From contig NZ_JAFLNF010000007.1 in assembly GCF_017313085.1 (NCBI RefSeq), positions 124,001 to 188,000 of the forward strand: a DNA stretch of 64,000 nucleotides, read 5' to 3'. Position numbers and translations under genes: made by a program. The notes below the pieces were generated by a model. It was not told the origin of the DNA. It saw nothing but the letters and a program-made list of their open reading frames with translations, and did no database searches. The DNA comes from Roseibium limicola (GTDB lineage Bacteria > Pseudomonadota > Alphaproteobacteria > Rhizobiales > Stappiaceae). This document shows positions 53,563 to 63,455 of the stretch, piece after piece. How positions within the stretch are numbered: position 1 is the first letter of the stretch; every line of letters begins with the position of its first letter.

Positions 53563-54921
53563 GACACGTTTCAGCAGCAAGGCTCCGGCGACGAAGAACA
53601 CCAGGATCACCGACATGCCCCACCGTTGGGATCCTGTGGCAGCCGTGACCAGGCCAACGGCAAGCGGACTCATGAAACTGGTGACCTTGCCCGAAAGGGC
53701 AAGCAGGCCGAAAGACTGCGTTATCCGGTCCGGCGGAGCCAGCTGGACGAGATAACTGCGCGAGGCCGATTGCAACGGCCCTGCCGCTGCCCCGATGAAC
53801 CCGCCCAGCGCCAGGAAAATCTGATCGGGCAAGCTGGAATACAGGCCCTCTCCCGTCCCCGGGGCGACGCCCACAACAAACAACACCGTCGTGCGATCCA
53901 GTGAGATCAATCCCAACCCACAGACCATCAGGATGGCCAAGGCCCCCAGCAGAACGGCACGCGGCCCGAAGCGATCATCCAGACGACCGCCCACCAGCGC
54001 GCCAAACGTGCCAGTGATCGTCAGAAGAATTCCGAACGTCCCGATTTCGATCGTCGTCCAGCCCAGCTGGCCGGAGGCATAAATGCCGCCGAAGGCAAAG
54101 AGGGCAACAAGCCCGTCCTTGTAGGCCATGTTCGCGAGCAAGAAGGTGATCAGTCCCTTTTCATCTTTCAACGCCTGCAAGGAGGTGCCGACGTCTGAAA
54201 TGCCCTTGCGCACGGCCTGCATCAGGGGCGCTTTTTTCGGTGCATCTGGAACGAAGAGAAACATCGGCAGCACGAAGACGAGGTACCAGATGGCAGAGAA
54301 CGGGCCGCTCGCGCGGTCCCCTTCACGCGTCACCGCGTCGAGCCCAAAAAGCGGGGCCCACCCCAGCAGCGTTTTCCCTGTCTCCGGATTGCTGGCCATC
54401 AGGCCCAGCACAATGATCAGGCTTACCAAGCCTCCGGCATAGCCCAAAGCCCAACCGAGCCCTGACAGCCGGCCAATTCGCGCGCGCGGAACAAGATCAA
54501 CCATCATCGCGTTGTTGAAGATCGTGGCGAACTCGATCGCCAGTGTGGCAAAGCCAAAAGCCAGCAAAGCAATGGGAATGGCCATGGAACTCCCCGGAGC
54601 GGCATACCAAAGCATCCATGTCGCAACGACAAAGGGAATGGAAAACGCCAGTATCCAAGGCTTGCGAGGGCCGGAAGCGTCCGCAACGGACCCCAGAATC
54701 GGCGCGCTCAGGGCAATCACCAGTCCCACAGCTGCCGTGACATACCCCCACAGCTCCTGCCCCCGCGCAGGGGTCTCTGTCAGCGCCGAGGCAAAATACG
54801 GAGCGAAGACGAAGGTTGTGACCAGGGTGAAAAACGGCTGCGCCGCCCAATCGAAGAAGGCCCAGGACACCCGCGCGAGCGGGCCCGGCACGACACGTGC
54901 GGGAGAGCGTGACATCGTCAT
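53548..54921 (-). CDS. MFS transporter, UMF1/Atg22-like family
   Basis: 457 residues from ATG 54921 (MTMSRSPARVVPGPLARVSW); ATG 54915 is an equally possible start and the longer frame is unlikely. The first segment SWAFFDWAAQPFFTLVTTFV is the signature of UMF1-type permeases. About 12 membrane segments can be read. Conserved loops include GSVADASGPRKPWI between helices 2-3 and GRLDDRFGPRAVLLGA between helices 8-9. Substrate unknown; fungal relatives release amino acids from vacuoles. Its start is 82 bases from the end of the gdh gene, same strand. Confidence 0.85.
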   Translation of the reverse strand: MTMSRSPARVVPGPLARVSWAFFDWAAQPFFTLVTTFVFAPYFASALTETPARGQELWGYVTAAVGLVIALSAPILGSVADASGPRKPWILAFSIPFVVATWMLWYAAPGSSMAIPIALLAFGFATLAIEFATIFNNAMMVDLVPRARIGRLSGLGWALGYAGGLVSLIIVLGLMASNPETGKTLLGWAPLFGLDAVTREGDRASGPFSAIWYLVFVLPMFLFVPDAPKKAPLMQAVRKGISDVGTSLQALKDEKGLITFLLANMAYKDGLVALFAFGGIYASGQLGWTTIEIGTFGILLTITGTFGALVGGRLDDRFGPRAVLLGALAILMVCGLGLISLDRTTVLFVVGVAPGTGEGLYSSLPDQIFLALGGFIGAAAGPLQSASRSYLVQLAPPDRITQSFGLLALSGKVTSFMSPLAVGLVTAATGSQRWGMSVILVFFVAGALLLKRVEARG

Positions 54922-54954
54922 CTTAGGCCGAACTCCGGAGTTCTGAAACAAGGC

Positions 54955-54979
54955 AGGCCGGCAGCGTGACTGCCGGCCT
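54955..54979 (-). terminator. Hairpin terminator of the NAD-glutamate dehydrogenase gene
   Basis: AGGCCGGCAG at 54955-54964 and CTGCCGGCCT at 54970-54979 form a perfect 10-bp stem with a 5-base loop, 25 bases past the gdh stop. On the minus strand it is followed by TGCCTTGTTT, a weak U-rich tail. Confidence 0.7.
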
Positions 54980-55003
54980 TCAAGGCGTAAACTCGAAGCA
55001 AGA

Positions 55004-58000
55004 TCAGCGTGTAATCTCTGCCAAAAGACTGGCCGCGACAGAAAATTTCGAGACGCTGAGCTCGCCGTCAAGAATTTCATTCACGGTCGATGTCGTCCGC
55101 TTGACCGCCGTTTCATATTCACTGAGCCAGGCCGCAAAGCCGCCCGCCTCGATGGCTTCCGTGGCTAGCTTGCGATGTGCCCCCGCCAGAATGGACCGTG
55201 CCCGATCGAGTGCCAAGCCATCGTAATAATCGGCAATCTTGAGCGTGTGGGCCAATCGGTCGATAGCACCGATGCGGAAGTAGGACGCCACTTCAAAGAA
55301 GGCTTTCGCCGCCTCACTCAAATCGGCACGCGTACCCTCCGCGATCATGACGATATCGGGAACGGAGCGCTCGGCCGGCAACCAGGCAATGCGCTCGGCC
55401 AGCTCCGGGCTGACTGCTGCATCCAGATAGGACTGCTGACGCTTGCTGAACTCGGCGGCTGAGGCATCGCCGATCAGGTTCTTCAACTCCGGCCGCAGGG
55501 ACTCGATGCCAGCCGCAAAGCGTTCGATCACATCGGCAATGCCATTCTCGAAGCCGACATTCCGTTGGAACCAGACAACTTGCTCAATCAGCAGGCTCTG
55601 GATCGACATGTAAAGATCAAGCTGCAGGGCTCCATCAATCTTCGTGTCCAGTGCATCGACTTCGCTGTTCAGCGCCGTCAGACCAAAACTGTCGCGCACC
55701 GCAACGAAGGCACGCGCAATCTCGGAGGCCTTGCCACCGGTCTGATCCGCGACCTTGGTAAGGAATGTCGCTCCGCCCCTGTTAATGATGGAGTTGGACA
55801 GCATGGTTGCGATGATCTCGCGGCGCAGCCTGTGCCCCTTGATTTCATCCTGGTAGATGTCCGTCATCTGGCTCGGGAAGTAACGGAACAGCTCACGCTC
55901 CAGATAGCTGTCGTCCGGCACATTGCTTTCCAGCAGCTCATCGTAGAGATGCAGTTTCGCATAGGCCAGAAGCACACCCAACTCCGGTCGTGTGAGCGAA
56001 ACGCCCGACTTGATCATTTCCGACAAAGCGGCATCGTCCGGCAGGAACTCGACCTGCCGATCAAGTTCTCCCGCCTGTTCCAGTTGCCGCATCATGCGAA
56101 CCTGATAACCCAGGTTCTCCGATCCACGCTTTTCAGTCATCGAAAGCGTCTGGGTCTGCTGATAATTGTTTCGTAGAACCAGAGCGGCCACTTCCTCGGT
56201 CATTTCCGCCAGAAGCGTATTGCGGTTCTCCACGCTCAGCTTGCCCGACTTCACGGCAGCGCCGAGGGCAATCTTGATATTCACCTCCATATCGGAGGAG
56301 TTCACGCCGGCGGAATTGTCGATGGCGTCGGAGTTGCAGCGGCCGCCATTGCGGTCGAACTCGATGCGCGCCTTTTGGGTCAGACCCAGATTGGCGCCTT
56401 CGCCGATGACCTTCGCTCCGACCTGCCTTGCCGTGATGCGAATGGCATCATTGGCCCGATCGCCTGCATCCGCATCCGTCTCAGAAGCAGCGCGGATGTA
56501 AGTTCCGATACCGCCGAACCACAGCAGATCGACGTTCAGCTTCAGGATCGCCATCATCACTTCCTGTGGTGTCGCCTGCTTGCGCGACAGCCCCAGCAAC
56601 TTTTGCATTTCCGGGGTCAGCGGAATGGATTTCAGAGACCGTGAGAAAACCCCTCCGCCCTTGGAAATCAGCGAGGTGTCATAGTCCTTCCAGGACGACC
56701 GTCCCAAGTCGAACATGCGCTTGCGCTCGTCCCATGTGCTAGCCGGGTCCGGATCCGGGTCGATGAAAATATCCCGATGATCGAATGCCGCCAGCAGCTT
56801 TGTCGCCTTGGACAAAAGCATACCGTTTCCGAAGACATCGCCCGACATGTCGCCCACACCACAAGCGGTGAAAGGTTCGGTCTGGATATCCCGGTTCATT
56901 TCACGGAAATGCCGCTTCACCGCTTCCCAGGCGCCGCGTGCCGTGATGCCCATCTTCTTGTGATCGTATCCGGCAGACCCACCAGAGGCAAACGCATCAT
57001 CAAGCCAGAAATCCCGGCTCTGGGAGATCCCGTTGGCCGTATCGGAGAACGTGGCCGTGCCCTTGTCGGCAGCAACCACCAGATAGGGATCATCCGCGTC
57101 GTAGCGTTGAACCAGCGTCGGCGGAACCACCTTGTCGTCGACCAGGTTGTCGGTGACATCCAGAAGCGCATTGATAAAGATCTTGTAGCTCTCGGTACCT
57201 TCCTTGAACCACGCCTCGCGATCACTCATGTCAGGCAATCGTTTGGGCACGAAACCGCCCTTGGCCCCAACCGGAACGATCACCGCGTTCTTGACCTGCT
57301 GAGCCTTTACCAGACCCAGCACTTCCGTACGGAAATCCTGAGGCCGGTCGGACCAGCGCAAGCCACCGCGCGCCACCGTGCCAAAGCGCAAATGCACGCC
57401 TTCGACACGTGGGCTATAGACGGAAATCTCCCGGTATGGACGCGGCTGAGGCAAGTCCTCGATGCCGCGCGAATTGATCTTGAAGGCAAACGTCGGCTTC
57501 GGCTGACCAGCATGGTCGAGCTGATAGAAGTTCGTCCGCAGGATGTTGTCGATGGTGTTCTGGAAGCGACGCAGAATGCGATCGTCATCAAGACTGGAGA
57601 CCGTCTCCAGATCGCTGGCAAGCTCTGTCTCCAGCTTGGTTATCCCGACCGTCCTGTCGCTCTCGGACCGGGTTGGGTCGAAGCGCAGATGGAACAGCTC
57701 TACCAGCTTCGAAGCAACATGCGGATAGGCATTGAGCGTGGTCCACATGTAGTCTTCAGAAAAGCGGATACCGGCCTGACGCAGGTATTTCGACAGGGCA
57801 CGCAGCACCGCGATATCCCGCCAGGCGAGACCCGCACTGAGAACCAGCGCGTTGTAGCCATCATTTTCCGCCCGGTCATCCCAGATCGCCATGAACAGGC
57901 TTTCAAGCCGGGTAACCATCGGTCCATCGACCGGAATTTCGCTGCCGTCACGCGCTTCCAGCGTAATTTCGTGCAGGTAGTTCAAGGGTTCCCCGGTCGG

Positions 58001-59809
58001 AGTCACCCGGTAGGTCCGCTCGTTGATCACGCGGAACCCCATGTTCTCCAGCAGCGGAACACGGGCAGACAGCGGAATGGGCGAACCGCGGTGATAGACC
58101 TTCAGAGCCAGACGTGTGTCCAAGGCACCACTGCTGCGGAAGAAGGTGATCGCCGTATCGGTGTCGGCATTCAGCGTCTCGATCTTGAGAACATCATTCA
58201 ACGCCGTTTCCGCAGTGTAGACTTCCTTATAGCCACCGTGGAATGCCAGGGCGTAACGGTCCGACAGGGCACGCGCCGTGACCGGATCGAACCGGACTTT
58301 CAATGCGTCACGCAAATTGTCCGGCCAGGTGCGAACCATTGAAGCGACGGCGGCCTCCAGCTCACTCTGGTCCGGCTGTGGCGTCTCCCCCTTGTCGCGG
58401 CCGATGATAAAATGCACACGCGTCAATGGGCGGTCGAGATAGGTCACATACCAGGCCGACAACCGGCCTTCGTAGATCGACGCGAGATAGCTGCCGATAT
58501 TCAGCCGCACCTCGGTGTTGTACCGATCTCGCGGAACGAAGCAGAGAATGGAAACGTAGCGGTCGAACCTGTCGGCCCGCGCCAGCACCCGGATCCGAGG
58601 TCGTTCGTCCAGCTGCAGGATCGTCAGGGCAAAATCATAAAGCTTGTCACGCTCGATCTGGAACAGCTCGTCGCGAGGAAAGCTCTCCATAACATTCGTC
58701 AACGCCCGGCCGGAGTGGCTTTCCGGATCGTAACCGGCCTTGGCCAGGACACTGGCCACCTTGCGACGTAAGAAGGGAATGGTGCTCGTCGGCTCGGTGT
58801 AAGCGGTCGAGGCGAACAGCCCGATAATCCGCAGCTCACCGACCATCTTGCCGTCATCATCGAACAGCTTGGCGCCGATGTATTCCATGTGAACCCGCCG
58901 ATGAACCCGGCTCTTCACGTTGGCTTTGGCGATAATGAGCGGCTCGGGCTTCAACAGAAATTCACGGATCTCCGGCGTGATCTGCACAAACTCCGACCCG
59001 CGCCGCAGCACGCGCACATCCGGATCGGCCAGAAGTCCGAGACCTGTGCTGTCAAAGGGCGAGAGGTTTCCCTCCTCGACACCGCCTTCGAACTTGTACT
59101 CGCGCATGCCGAGGAAAATGAAATTGTCTTTCGCCATCCACTCCAGAAAATGGATCGCTTCCCACAACTCGTCACCGGCACCGATGGCCTGTGTGGTCTT
59201 GTAGGTGTTGATGGCTCGACGCAGGCGCTTTTGCATCGGATCCCAGTCGCGCACGGCAGAGCGGACATCCTTGAGGACCGCGTCCAGTCGTTCATGCAGT
59301 GCGGCACGCGCCTCTTCGCTGTCCAGTCGGGACACATGAATGTGGATCAGGCTTTCCTGGTCTTCCTCGCGTGGCGCGCCGCGCTTTTTGCCTGTCGCGG
59401 AAACCAGTTTGCCGTCGTCAGCACGCTCAATGGAAAAGATCGGGTGCAACACGAGATGCACTTCCAGCCGGCTGTCCTGCAGCTCAGCCATGACCGAATC
59501 CACCAGGAACGGCATGTTGTCGTTGACGATCTCGATGATCGTGACGTCGCCTGCCTTGTCACCCTTCACCCGGAAGCTCGGGTTCGCCACCGTGATGCGA
59601 TGGGAGCCCTTCTCGTGGTTTTGGAAATCCTCATACGCATGGCGCGCAAAGGCCAGGAGTTCCGCTTCGGAGTAGGTCGCCAGATCCTCGGCAGCTCCGC
59701 GCAGATAAAACTCCTGCGTGAAGGCAGCCAGTTCGGCGTTTTCACCTGCAAGAGTGTCTACAAGCGTCTTGATCAACTTGGCTTTTGCAATTTCCGACAT
59801 ATCCGGCAT
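55004..59809 (-). CDS. gdhB: NAD-specific glutamate dehydrogenase, large 180-kDa type
   Basis: 1601 residues from ATG 59809, behind AAGGGGCGGAA; a second ATG follows at 59800. It belongs to the bacterial L-GDH family: N-terminal ACT-like regulatory region (VTIIEIVNDNMPFLVDSVMA, HPIFSIERADDGKLVSATGK), then the catalytic domain with LRFGTVARGGLRWSDRPQDF, VPVGAKGGFVPKRLPDMSDR and GVGDMSGDVFGNGMLLSKAT, then a long helical C-terminal region. It deaminates glutamate to 2-oxoglutarate using NAD+, mainly during growth on amino acids. Symbol by analogy to Pseudomonas. Followed by a hairpin and the MFS gene. Confidence 0.95.
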   Translation of the reverse strand: MPDMSEIAKAKLIKTLVDTLAGENAELAAFTQEFYLRGAAEDLATYSEAELLAFARHAYEDFQNHEKGSHRITVANPSFRVKGDKAGDVTIIEIVNDNMPFLVDSVMAELQDSRLEVHLVLHPIFSIERADDGKLVSATGKKRGAPREEDQESLIHIHVSRLDSEEARAALHERLDAVLKDVRSAVRDWDPMQKRLRRAINTYKTTQAIGAGDELWEAIHFLEWMAKDNFIFLGMREYKFEGGVEEGNLSPFDSTGLGLLADPDVRVLRRGSEFVQITPEIREFLLKPEPLIIAKANVKSRVHRRVHMEYIGAKLFDDDGKMVGELRIIGLFASTAYTEPTSTIPFLRRKVASVLAKAGYDPESHSGRALTNVMESFPRDELFQIERDKLYDFALTILQLDERPRIRVLARADRFDRYVSILCFVPRDRYNTEVRLNIGSYLASIYEGRLSAWYVTYLDRPLTRVHFIIGRDKGETPQPDQSELEAAVASMVRTWPDNLRDALKVRFDPVTARALSDRYALAFHGGYKEVYTAETALNDVLKIETLNADTDTAITFFRSSGALDTRLALKVYHRGSPIPLSARVPLLENMGFRVINERTYRVTPTGEPLNYLHEITLEARDGSEIPVDGPMVTRLESLFMAIWDDRAENDGYNALVLSAGLAWRDIAVLRALSKYLRQAGIRFSEDYMWTTLNAYPHVASKLVELFHLRFDPTRSESDRTVGITKLETELASDLETVSSLDDDRILRRFQNTIDNILRTNFYQLDHAGQPKPTFAFKINSRGIEDLPQPRPYREISVYSPRVEGVHLRFGTVARGGLRWSDRPQDFRTEVLGLVKAQQVKNAVIVPVGAKGGFVPKRLPDMSDREAWFKEGTESYKIFINALLDVTDNLVDDKVVPPTLVQRYDADDPYLVVAADKGTATFSDTANGISQSRDFWLDDAFASGGSAGYDHKKMGITARGAWEAVKRHFREMNRDIQTEPFTACGVGDMSGDVFGNGMLLSKATKLLAAFDHRDIFIDPDPDPASTWDERKRMFDLGRSSWKDYDTSLISKGGGVFSRSLKSIPLTPEMQKLLGLSRKQATPQEVMMAILKLNVDLLWFGGIGTYIRAASETDADAGDRANDAIRITARQVGAKVIGEGANLGLTQKARIEFDRNGGRCNSDAIDNSAGVNSSDMEVNIKIALGAAVKSGKLSVENRNTLLAEMTEEVAALVLRNNYQQTQTLSMTEKRGSENLGYQVRMMRQLEQAGELDRQVEFLPDDAALSEMIKSGVSLTRPELGVLLAYAKLHLYDELLESNVPDDSYLERELFRYFPSQMTDIYQDEIKGHRLRREIIATMLSNSIINRGGATFLTKVADQTGGKASEIARAFVAVRDSFGLTALNSEVDALDTKIDGALQLDLYMSIQSLLIEQVVWFQRNVGFENGIADVIERFAAGIESLRPELKNLIGDASAAEFSKRQQSYLDAAVSPELAERIAWLPAERSVPDIVMIAEGTRADLSEAAKAFFEVASYFRIGAIDRLAHTLKIADYYDGLALDRARSILAGAHRKLATEAIEAGGFAAWLSEYETAVKRTTSTVNEILDGELSVSKFSVAASLLAEITR

Positions 59810-60233
59810 TTCCGCCCCTTTCGACTTTTTGCGAGCCGTCTTTTCGTTGTCTAGCAGGCCTTTGCGACAAGACATCTTGTCGCAGCGCGATCCGATCAAA
59901 TATCCGACTGAATCAGTGTGTCGGCAATGGTGTAGGCAATGAGGTTAAAAAGATCCCTTTCGTCACCATGAGCGAGGGAAGAAATGATCGCAATTGGAAG
60001 AAATCGCCCGGCGCCCCCGGCTTTCCAATGCACGCGCGAATATGCTGCTGTTAAGACAATAGCTCGCCTAGGGTTACGGTTCCATTGCTGTCTGTCATCT
60101 CGCCCGCCCGACAGATGAGATCGATTCAATAAGCGTTTGAGTTCAAGACCCGTGCCAGACCAGTGACTTCCTTGCTGTTTGGGTGTATTAGGCTGGCACG
60201 AATTCTGAGGATCTTAGGAGAGGGAGCCGGGCA
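59810..60233. other. Divergent intergenic region between gdhB and argC
   Basis: 424 bases holding both upstream regions. No gene is supported; short frames at 59718-60054 (plus) and 59896-60129 (minus) have no domain. The argC ribosome site (AGGAGAGGGAG) is at the right edge. I could not fix promoter boxes and saw no repeats. Confidence 0.45.
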
Positions 60234-61184
60234 ATGACTGCGCGCGTTTTCATCGATGGTGAAGCTGGAACCACTGGGCTGCAAATCCGCGAGCGCCTGG
60301 CTGCACGCCGTGATATCGAGCTTCTCTCCATCCGCGAAGATCTGCGCAAGGATGCCGGCGCACGGGCGGATCTGCTGAATTCCGCCGATGTTGCGATCCT
60401 TTGCCTGCCAGATGCGGCAGCGATCGAGGCTGTTTCGCTGATCGAAAGCGACAGCACACGGGTGATCGATGCCTCCACAGCCCACCGGATCATGGATGGC
60501 TGGGAGTACGGGTTTGCCGAAATGTCCAAGGATCAAAGCGCAAGGATCGCCGCATCCAAGCGCGTCGCAAACCCTGGCTGCTGGCCACAGGGTGTGATTG
60601 CCGTCATGCGGCCCCTGATCGAGGCCGGGCTGATCCCGGCTGACTTCCCTATCACGGTGAACGGCGTTTCAGGCTACTCCGGCGGCGGCAAGTCGATGAT
60701 CGAAGCGTATGAAGCCGAAGGTGACAACGCCAACACCTATGCGCCCTACGGCCTTGGTTTTGGTCACAAGCACCTGCCCGAAATGCAAGCCTATGGCCGT
60801 CTGGCGACCACACCGCTGTTTGTGCCCGCCGTTGGCAACTTCGCGCAAGGGATGCTGACGGCTGTTCCACTGCAGCTTTCCGTCCTGCCGACCGTTCCGA
60901 CCGGCGCGCAGCTGCATGCAGCCATCGCCGATCATTTCTGCGGCCTCACCGGCAGCTATGTCGAGGTTGCACCACTGCAGGCCATCGAACGCTCTGACGG
61001 GCTGAACCCCCAGGCACACAACAACACCAATGCCATGCGCCTGCATGTCTTTGCCAATGACGAAAAGGCCCAGGCCGTCCTGATGGCCACCTACGACAAC
61101 CTTGGCAAGGGCGCCTCAGGCGCGGCCGTGCAGAACCTCAATCTGATGATCGGGGCCGAAGCGGACATCAGCCTGGTGGCTTAA
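60234..61184 (+). CDS. argC: N-acetyl-gamma-glutamyl-phosphate reductase (type 2)
   Basis: 316 residues. It starts [20 protein letters not shown], the short AGPR type 2 form with the NADP-binding GxxGxxG-like loop. The catalytic Cys is in [20 protein letters not shown], and [14 protein letters not shown] and [12 protein letters not shown] are conserved. It reduces N-acetylglutamyl-phosphate to the semialdehyde in arginine synthesis. Strong ribosome site (GGAGAGGGAG). Followed in the same direction by leuD after 52 bases. Confidence 0.96.
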   Translation: MTARVFIDGEAGTTGLQIRERLAARRDIELLSIREDLRKDAGARADLLNSADVAILCLPDAAAIEAVSLIESDSTRVIDASTAHRIMDGWEYGFAEMSKDQSARIAASKRVANPGCWPQGVIAVMRPLIEAGLIPADFPITVNGVSGYSGGGKSMIEAYEAEGDNANTYAPYGLGFGHKHLPEMQAYGRLATTPLFVPAVGNFAQGMLTAVPLQLSVLPTVPTGAQLHAAIADHFCGLTGSYVEVAPLQAIERSDGLNPQAHNNTNAMRLHVFANDEKAQAVLMATYDNLGKGASGAAVQNLNLMIGAEADISLVA

Positions 61185-61236
61185 CGCCGCCACCAGGTTC
61201 AGTGAGATAAAGATAAGAACTTCTGGAGCAATCGCC

Positions 61237-61842
61237 ATGGAAAAATTCGAAACCGTCACCGGAGTTGCCGCGCCGCTGCCGATCATCAACATCGACACCG
61301 ACATGATCATTCCGAAGCAGTTCCTGAAGACCATCAAGCGCACCGGTCTCGGCACTGCTTTGTTCCACGAAATGCGAACCAACGAAGATGGTTCGGAAAA
61401 CCCGGATTTCGTTCTCAACAAGCCAGCCTACCGCGACGCTCAGATTCTGGTCGCTGGCGACAACTTCGGCTGTGGCTCGTCACGCGAACATGCTCCGTGG
61501 GCTCTGCTTGATTTTGGCATCCGCTGTGTCATCGCCACGTCTTTTGCCGACATTTTCTACAACAACTGTTTCAAGAACGGCATCCTGCCGATCCAGGTTA
61601 CAGAAGCGGAACTCGACAAGCTGATGGACGACGCCTCGCGCGGTGCGAACTCAACCCTGACGGTTGATCTGGCCAGCCAGGTGATCAAGGGTCCGGACGG
61701 CGGCGAGATCTCCTTTGAAATCGATCCGTTCCGCAAGCATTGCCTGATGAACGGTCTCGACGACATCGGCCTGACGATGGAAAAGGCCCCTTCCATCGAC
61801 ACATACGAATCCAAGACAGCAGACAGCCGTCCCTGGGCCTGA
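61237..61842 (+). CDS. leuD: 3-isopropylmalate dehydratase small subunit
   Basis: 201 residues. It starts [20 protein letters not shown] and contains [40 protein letters not shown] and [16 protein letters not shown], all LeuD signatures ([11 protein letters not shown] is the swivelling-domain motif). With LeuC, encoded elsewhere, it isomerises 2- to 3-isopropylmalate in leucine synthesis. Ribosome site TGGAG 8 bases before the ATG, and an intrinsic terminator after the stop. Confidence 0.97.
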   Translation: MEKFETVTGVAAPLPIINIDTDMIIPKQFLKTIKRTGLGTALFHEMRTNEDGSENPDFVLNKPAYRDAQILVAGDNFGCGSSREHAPWALLDFGIRCVIATSFADIFYNNCFKNGILPIQVTEAELDKLMDDASRGANSTLTVDLASQVIKGPDGGEISFEIDPFRKHCLMNGLDDIGLTMEKAPSIDTYESKTADSRPWA

Positions 61843-61881
61843 CCCGGGTGGATCGCAAGATCCCTGCACGCTGAAACTTTT

Positions 61882-61908
61882 AAAAGCCGGGGATGCCCCG
61901 GCTTTTTT
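61882..61908 (+). terminator. Rho-independent terminator of leuD
   Basis: AAAAGCCGGGG, a 3-base loop and CCCCGGCTTTT followed by further T residues, about 40 bases past the leuD stop. Strong stem and U-run. Confidence 0.92.
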
Positions 61909-61974
61909 GTGTCTTCACAAAGGCTTGAAGAAAATTGGCCTGTGCGGATCACATTCTGTGCTTAAGTCGTCTCC

Positions 61975-62847
61975 ATGTCTTTTTATTCCGCATCCATAGC
62001 GCCCTACGCCCCTTGGGCAGACCGAACCGGCCAGCTGTCAATTCTGCGTCTGCTGGTGTTCATTGCTCTGCTGATCCCGGGCGTCTCGATCCTGTCCGAC
62101 CTGTTTTTCGGCCCGATCAGACCGGAGCCTTACGAACATGCGCTGCATGAGATGGGGGAATGGGCCGTCCGCTTTCTGATCGTCTCACTGGCCGTCACCC
62201 CGGCTCGCCGGATCTTTCGCTGGAACAAGATCATCGGCGTTCGGCGGATGATCGGCCTGGCAGCCCTGGGCTACGGCCTCCTTCATCTGGTTCTCTACAT
62301 GGCGCAAGAGAATTTCGATCTGGCGAAGGTCGTGTCCGAGATCGTTCTGCGGATCTACCTAACCATCGGATTTGTCGCGCTTCTCGGGCTCATCGCGCTC
62401 GGTGCCACATCCTTTGACAAGGCTGTCCGCAAGATGGGGCGGCGCTGGACCCAACTGCACAAGGCCGCCTATTCGATCGCCTTTCTGGCGCTGCTGCATT
62501 ACTTCTTGCAGTCAAAGGCCGACGTTTATGCGCCCACCCTGCTTACTGGGGTATTCGTGCTGTTGATGCTGTACCGCATTGCCGTCTGGCGCAAACTGCC
62601 AATCGACAATGTGCTGACGCTGATCGCTGTGGCCACTCTGGCCGCCTGTGCGACGGCCGGTCTGGAATATGCCTGGTATGCGCTTGCAACCAATCTACCG
62701 GCCGAGCGAGTGTTTTCAGCAAACTTCTCCCTCGCTTACACATGGCGTCCTGCCATCTGGGTCGGCGTTGGTGGTCTTGCAGTTGCAGGTCTGAAAATAC
62801 TTGTCTGGGCCACCGGACAGACCATAGGCCGGTTGAAGTCCGCCTGA
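61975..62847 (+). CDS. MsrQ-like ferric-reductase-type heme membrane protein
   Basis: 290 residues with about six to seven membrane segments. HEMGEWAVRFLIVSLAVTPA, GYGLLHLVLYMAQENFDLAK and RWTQLHKAAYSIAFLALLHY supply the His residues that bind b-type heme in the MsrQ/YedZ and ferric-reductase-like family. MsrQ passes quinone electrons to the periplasmic methionine-sulfoxide reductase MsrP. No msrP gene lies next to it in this window, so the partner is elsewhere or the role differs. The product is longer than typical MsrQ (about 200 residues) because of extra N- and C-terminal segments. Confidence 0.75.
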   Translation: MSFYSASIAPYAPWADRTGQLSILRLLVFIALLIPGVSILSDLFFGPIRPEPYEHALHEMGEWAVRFLIVSLAVTPARRIFRWNKIIGVRRMIGLAALGYGLLHLVLYMAQENFDLAKVVSEIVLRIYLTIGFVALLGLIALGATSFDKAVRKMGRRWTQLHKAAYSIAFLALLHYFLQSKADVYAPTLLTGVFVLLMLYRIAVWRKLPIDNVLTLIAVATLAACATAGLEYAWYALATNLPAERVFSANFSLAYTWRPAIWVGVGGLAVAGLKILVWATGQTIGRLKSA

Positions 62848-62864
62848 AACGCTCCCGGAGCGCC

Positions 62865-63350
62865 TTAGTCCAGCTTGTCGCCGGCAATGCGCTGAAGTTC
62901 GGCAATCCGCTCGCCGATAGGCCTCAGGGCCGAAACGGTAGTCTGAAAGCGTTGGGCCTGCTTGTTGAACAGCCGCTGCGCCAACTCCGGATATTCTTGA
63001 ACCATCCGCTTGAACAGCGCCCGGCGGATGCGGATGACTCGAACTCCACCAACAGCGACAGCACGGCAAGGCCGCTTGGTATCGACTAATAGAGCGGTTT
63101 CACCCAGCAGTGTTCCAACGGTGGCCTTGTCGACTTCATCGAAGCCATCCGGGCCGCGCTTCAGCAGGCTGACCGCCCCCTCAGCGACCACAAGGCCGCC
63201 ATCGGCGCGCTCGCCCTCATCGAACAAGGTAGAGCCACTGCGATAATCCAGGCTCTCCGCGCTAAACGCGAGCAACCGCAAATGGTCGTCGGCGAAGTCG
63301 GCGAACACAGGGATCTGCTGCAAGAGGCTGATGTCGTCAGTGAGGCTCAT
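62865..63350 (-). CDS. Cyclic nucleotide-binding domain protein without DNA-binding domain
   Basis: 161 residues from ATG 63350. A single cNMP-binding fold: IPVFADFADDHLRLLAFSAE, LFDEGERADGGLVVAEGAVS, then the phosphate-cassette region KATVGTLLGETALLVDTKRP, followed by a helical tail (YPELAQRLFNKQAQRFQTTV). There is no helix-turn-helix, so it is not a CRP/FNR transcription factor by itself; it may regulate a partner protein. It lies beside, and in the same direction as, the response regulator gene. Confidence 0.85.
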   Translation of the reverse strand: MSLTDDISLLQQIPVFADFADDHLRLLAFSAESLDYRSGSTLFDEGERADGGLVVAEGAVSLLKRGPDGFDEVDKATVGTLLGETALLVDTKRPCRAVAVGGVRVIRIRRALFKRMVQEYPELAQRLFNKQAQRFQTTVSALRPIGERIAELQRIAGDKLD

Positions 63351-63455
63351 GATCAAGCTTTACGATGCTTCGCTCAGACGGTCCAGAGTTTGTACTCTCC
63401 CAAGTGGCAACCGCACACATTTAGAAGAGCCCCGCTCCGGACCGCGATTGGAAAC

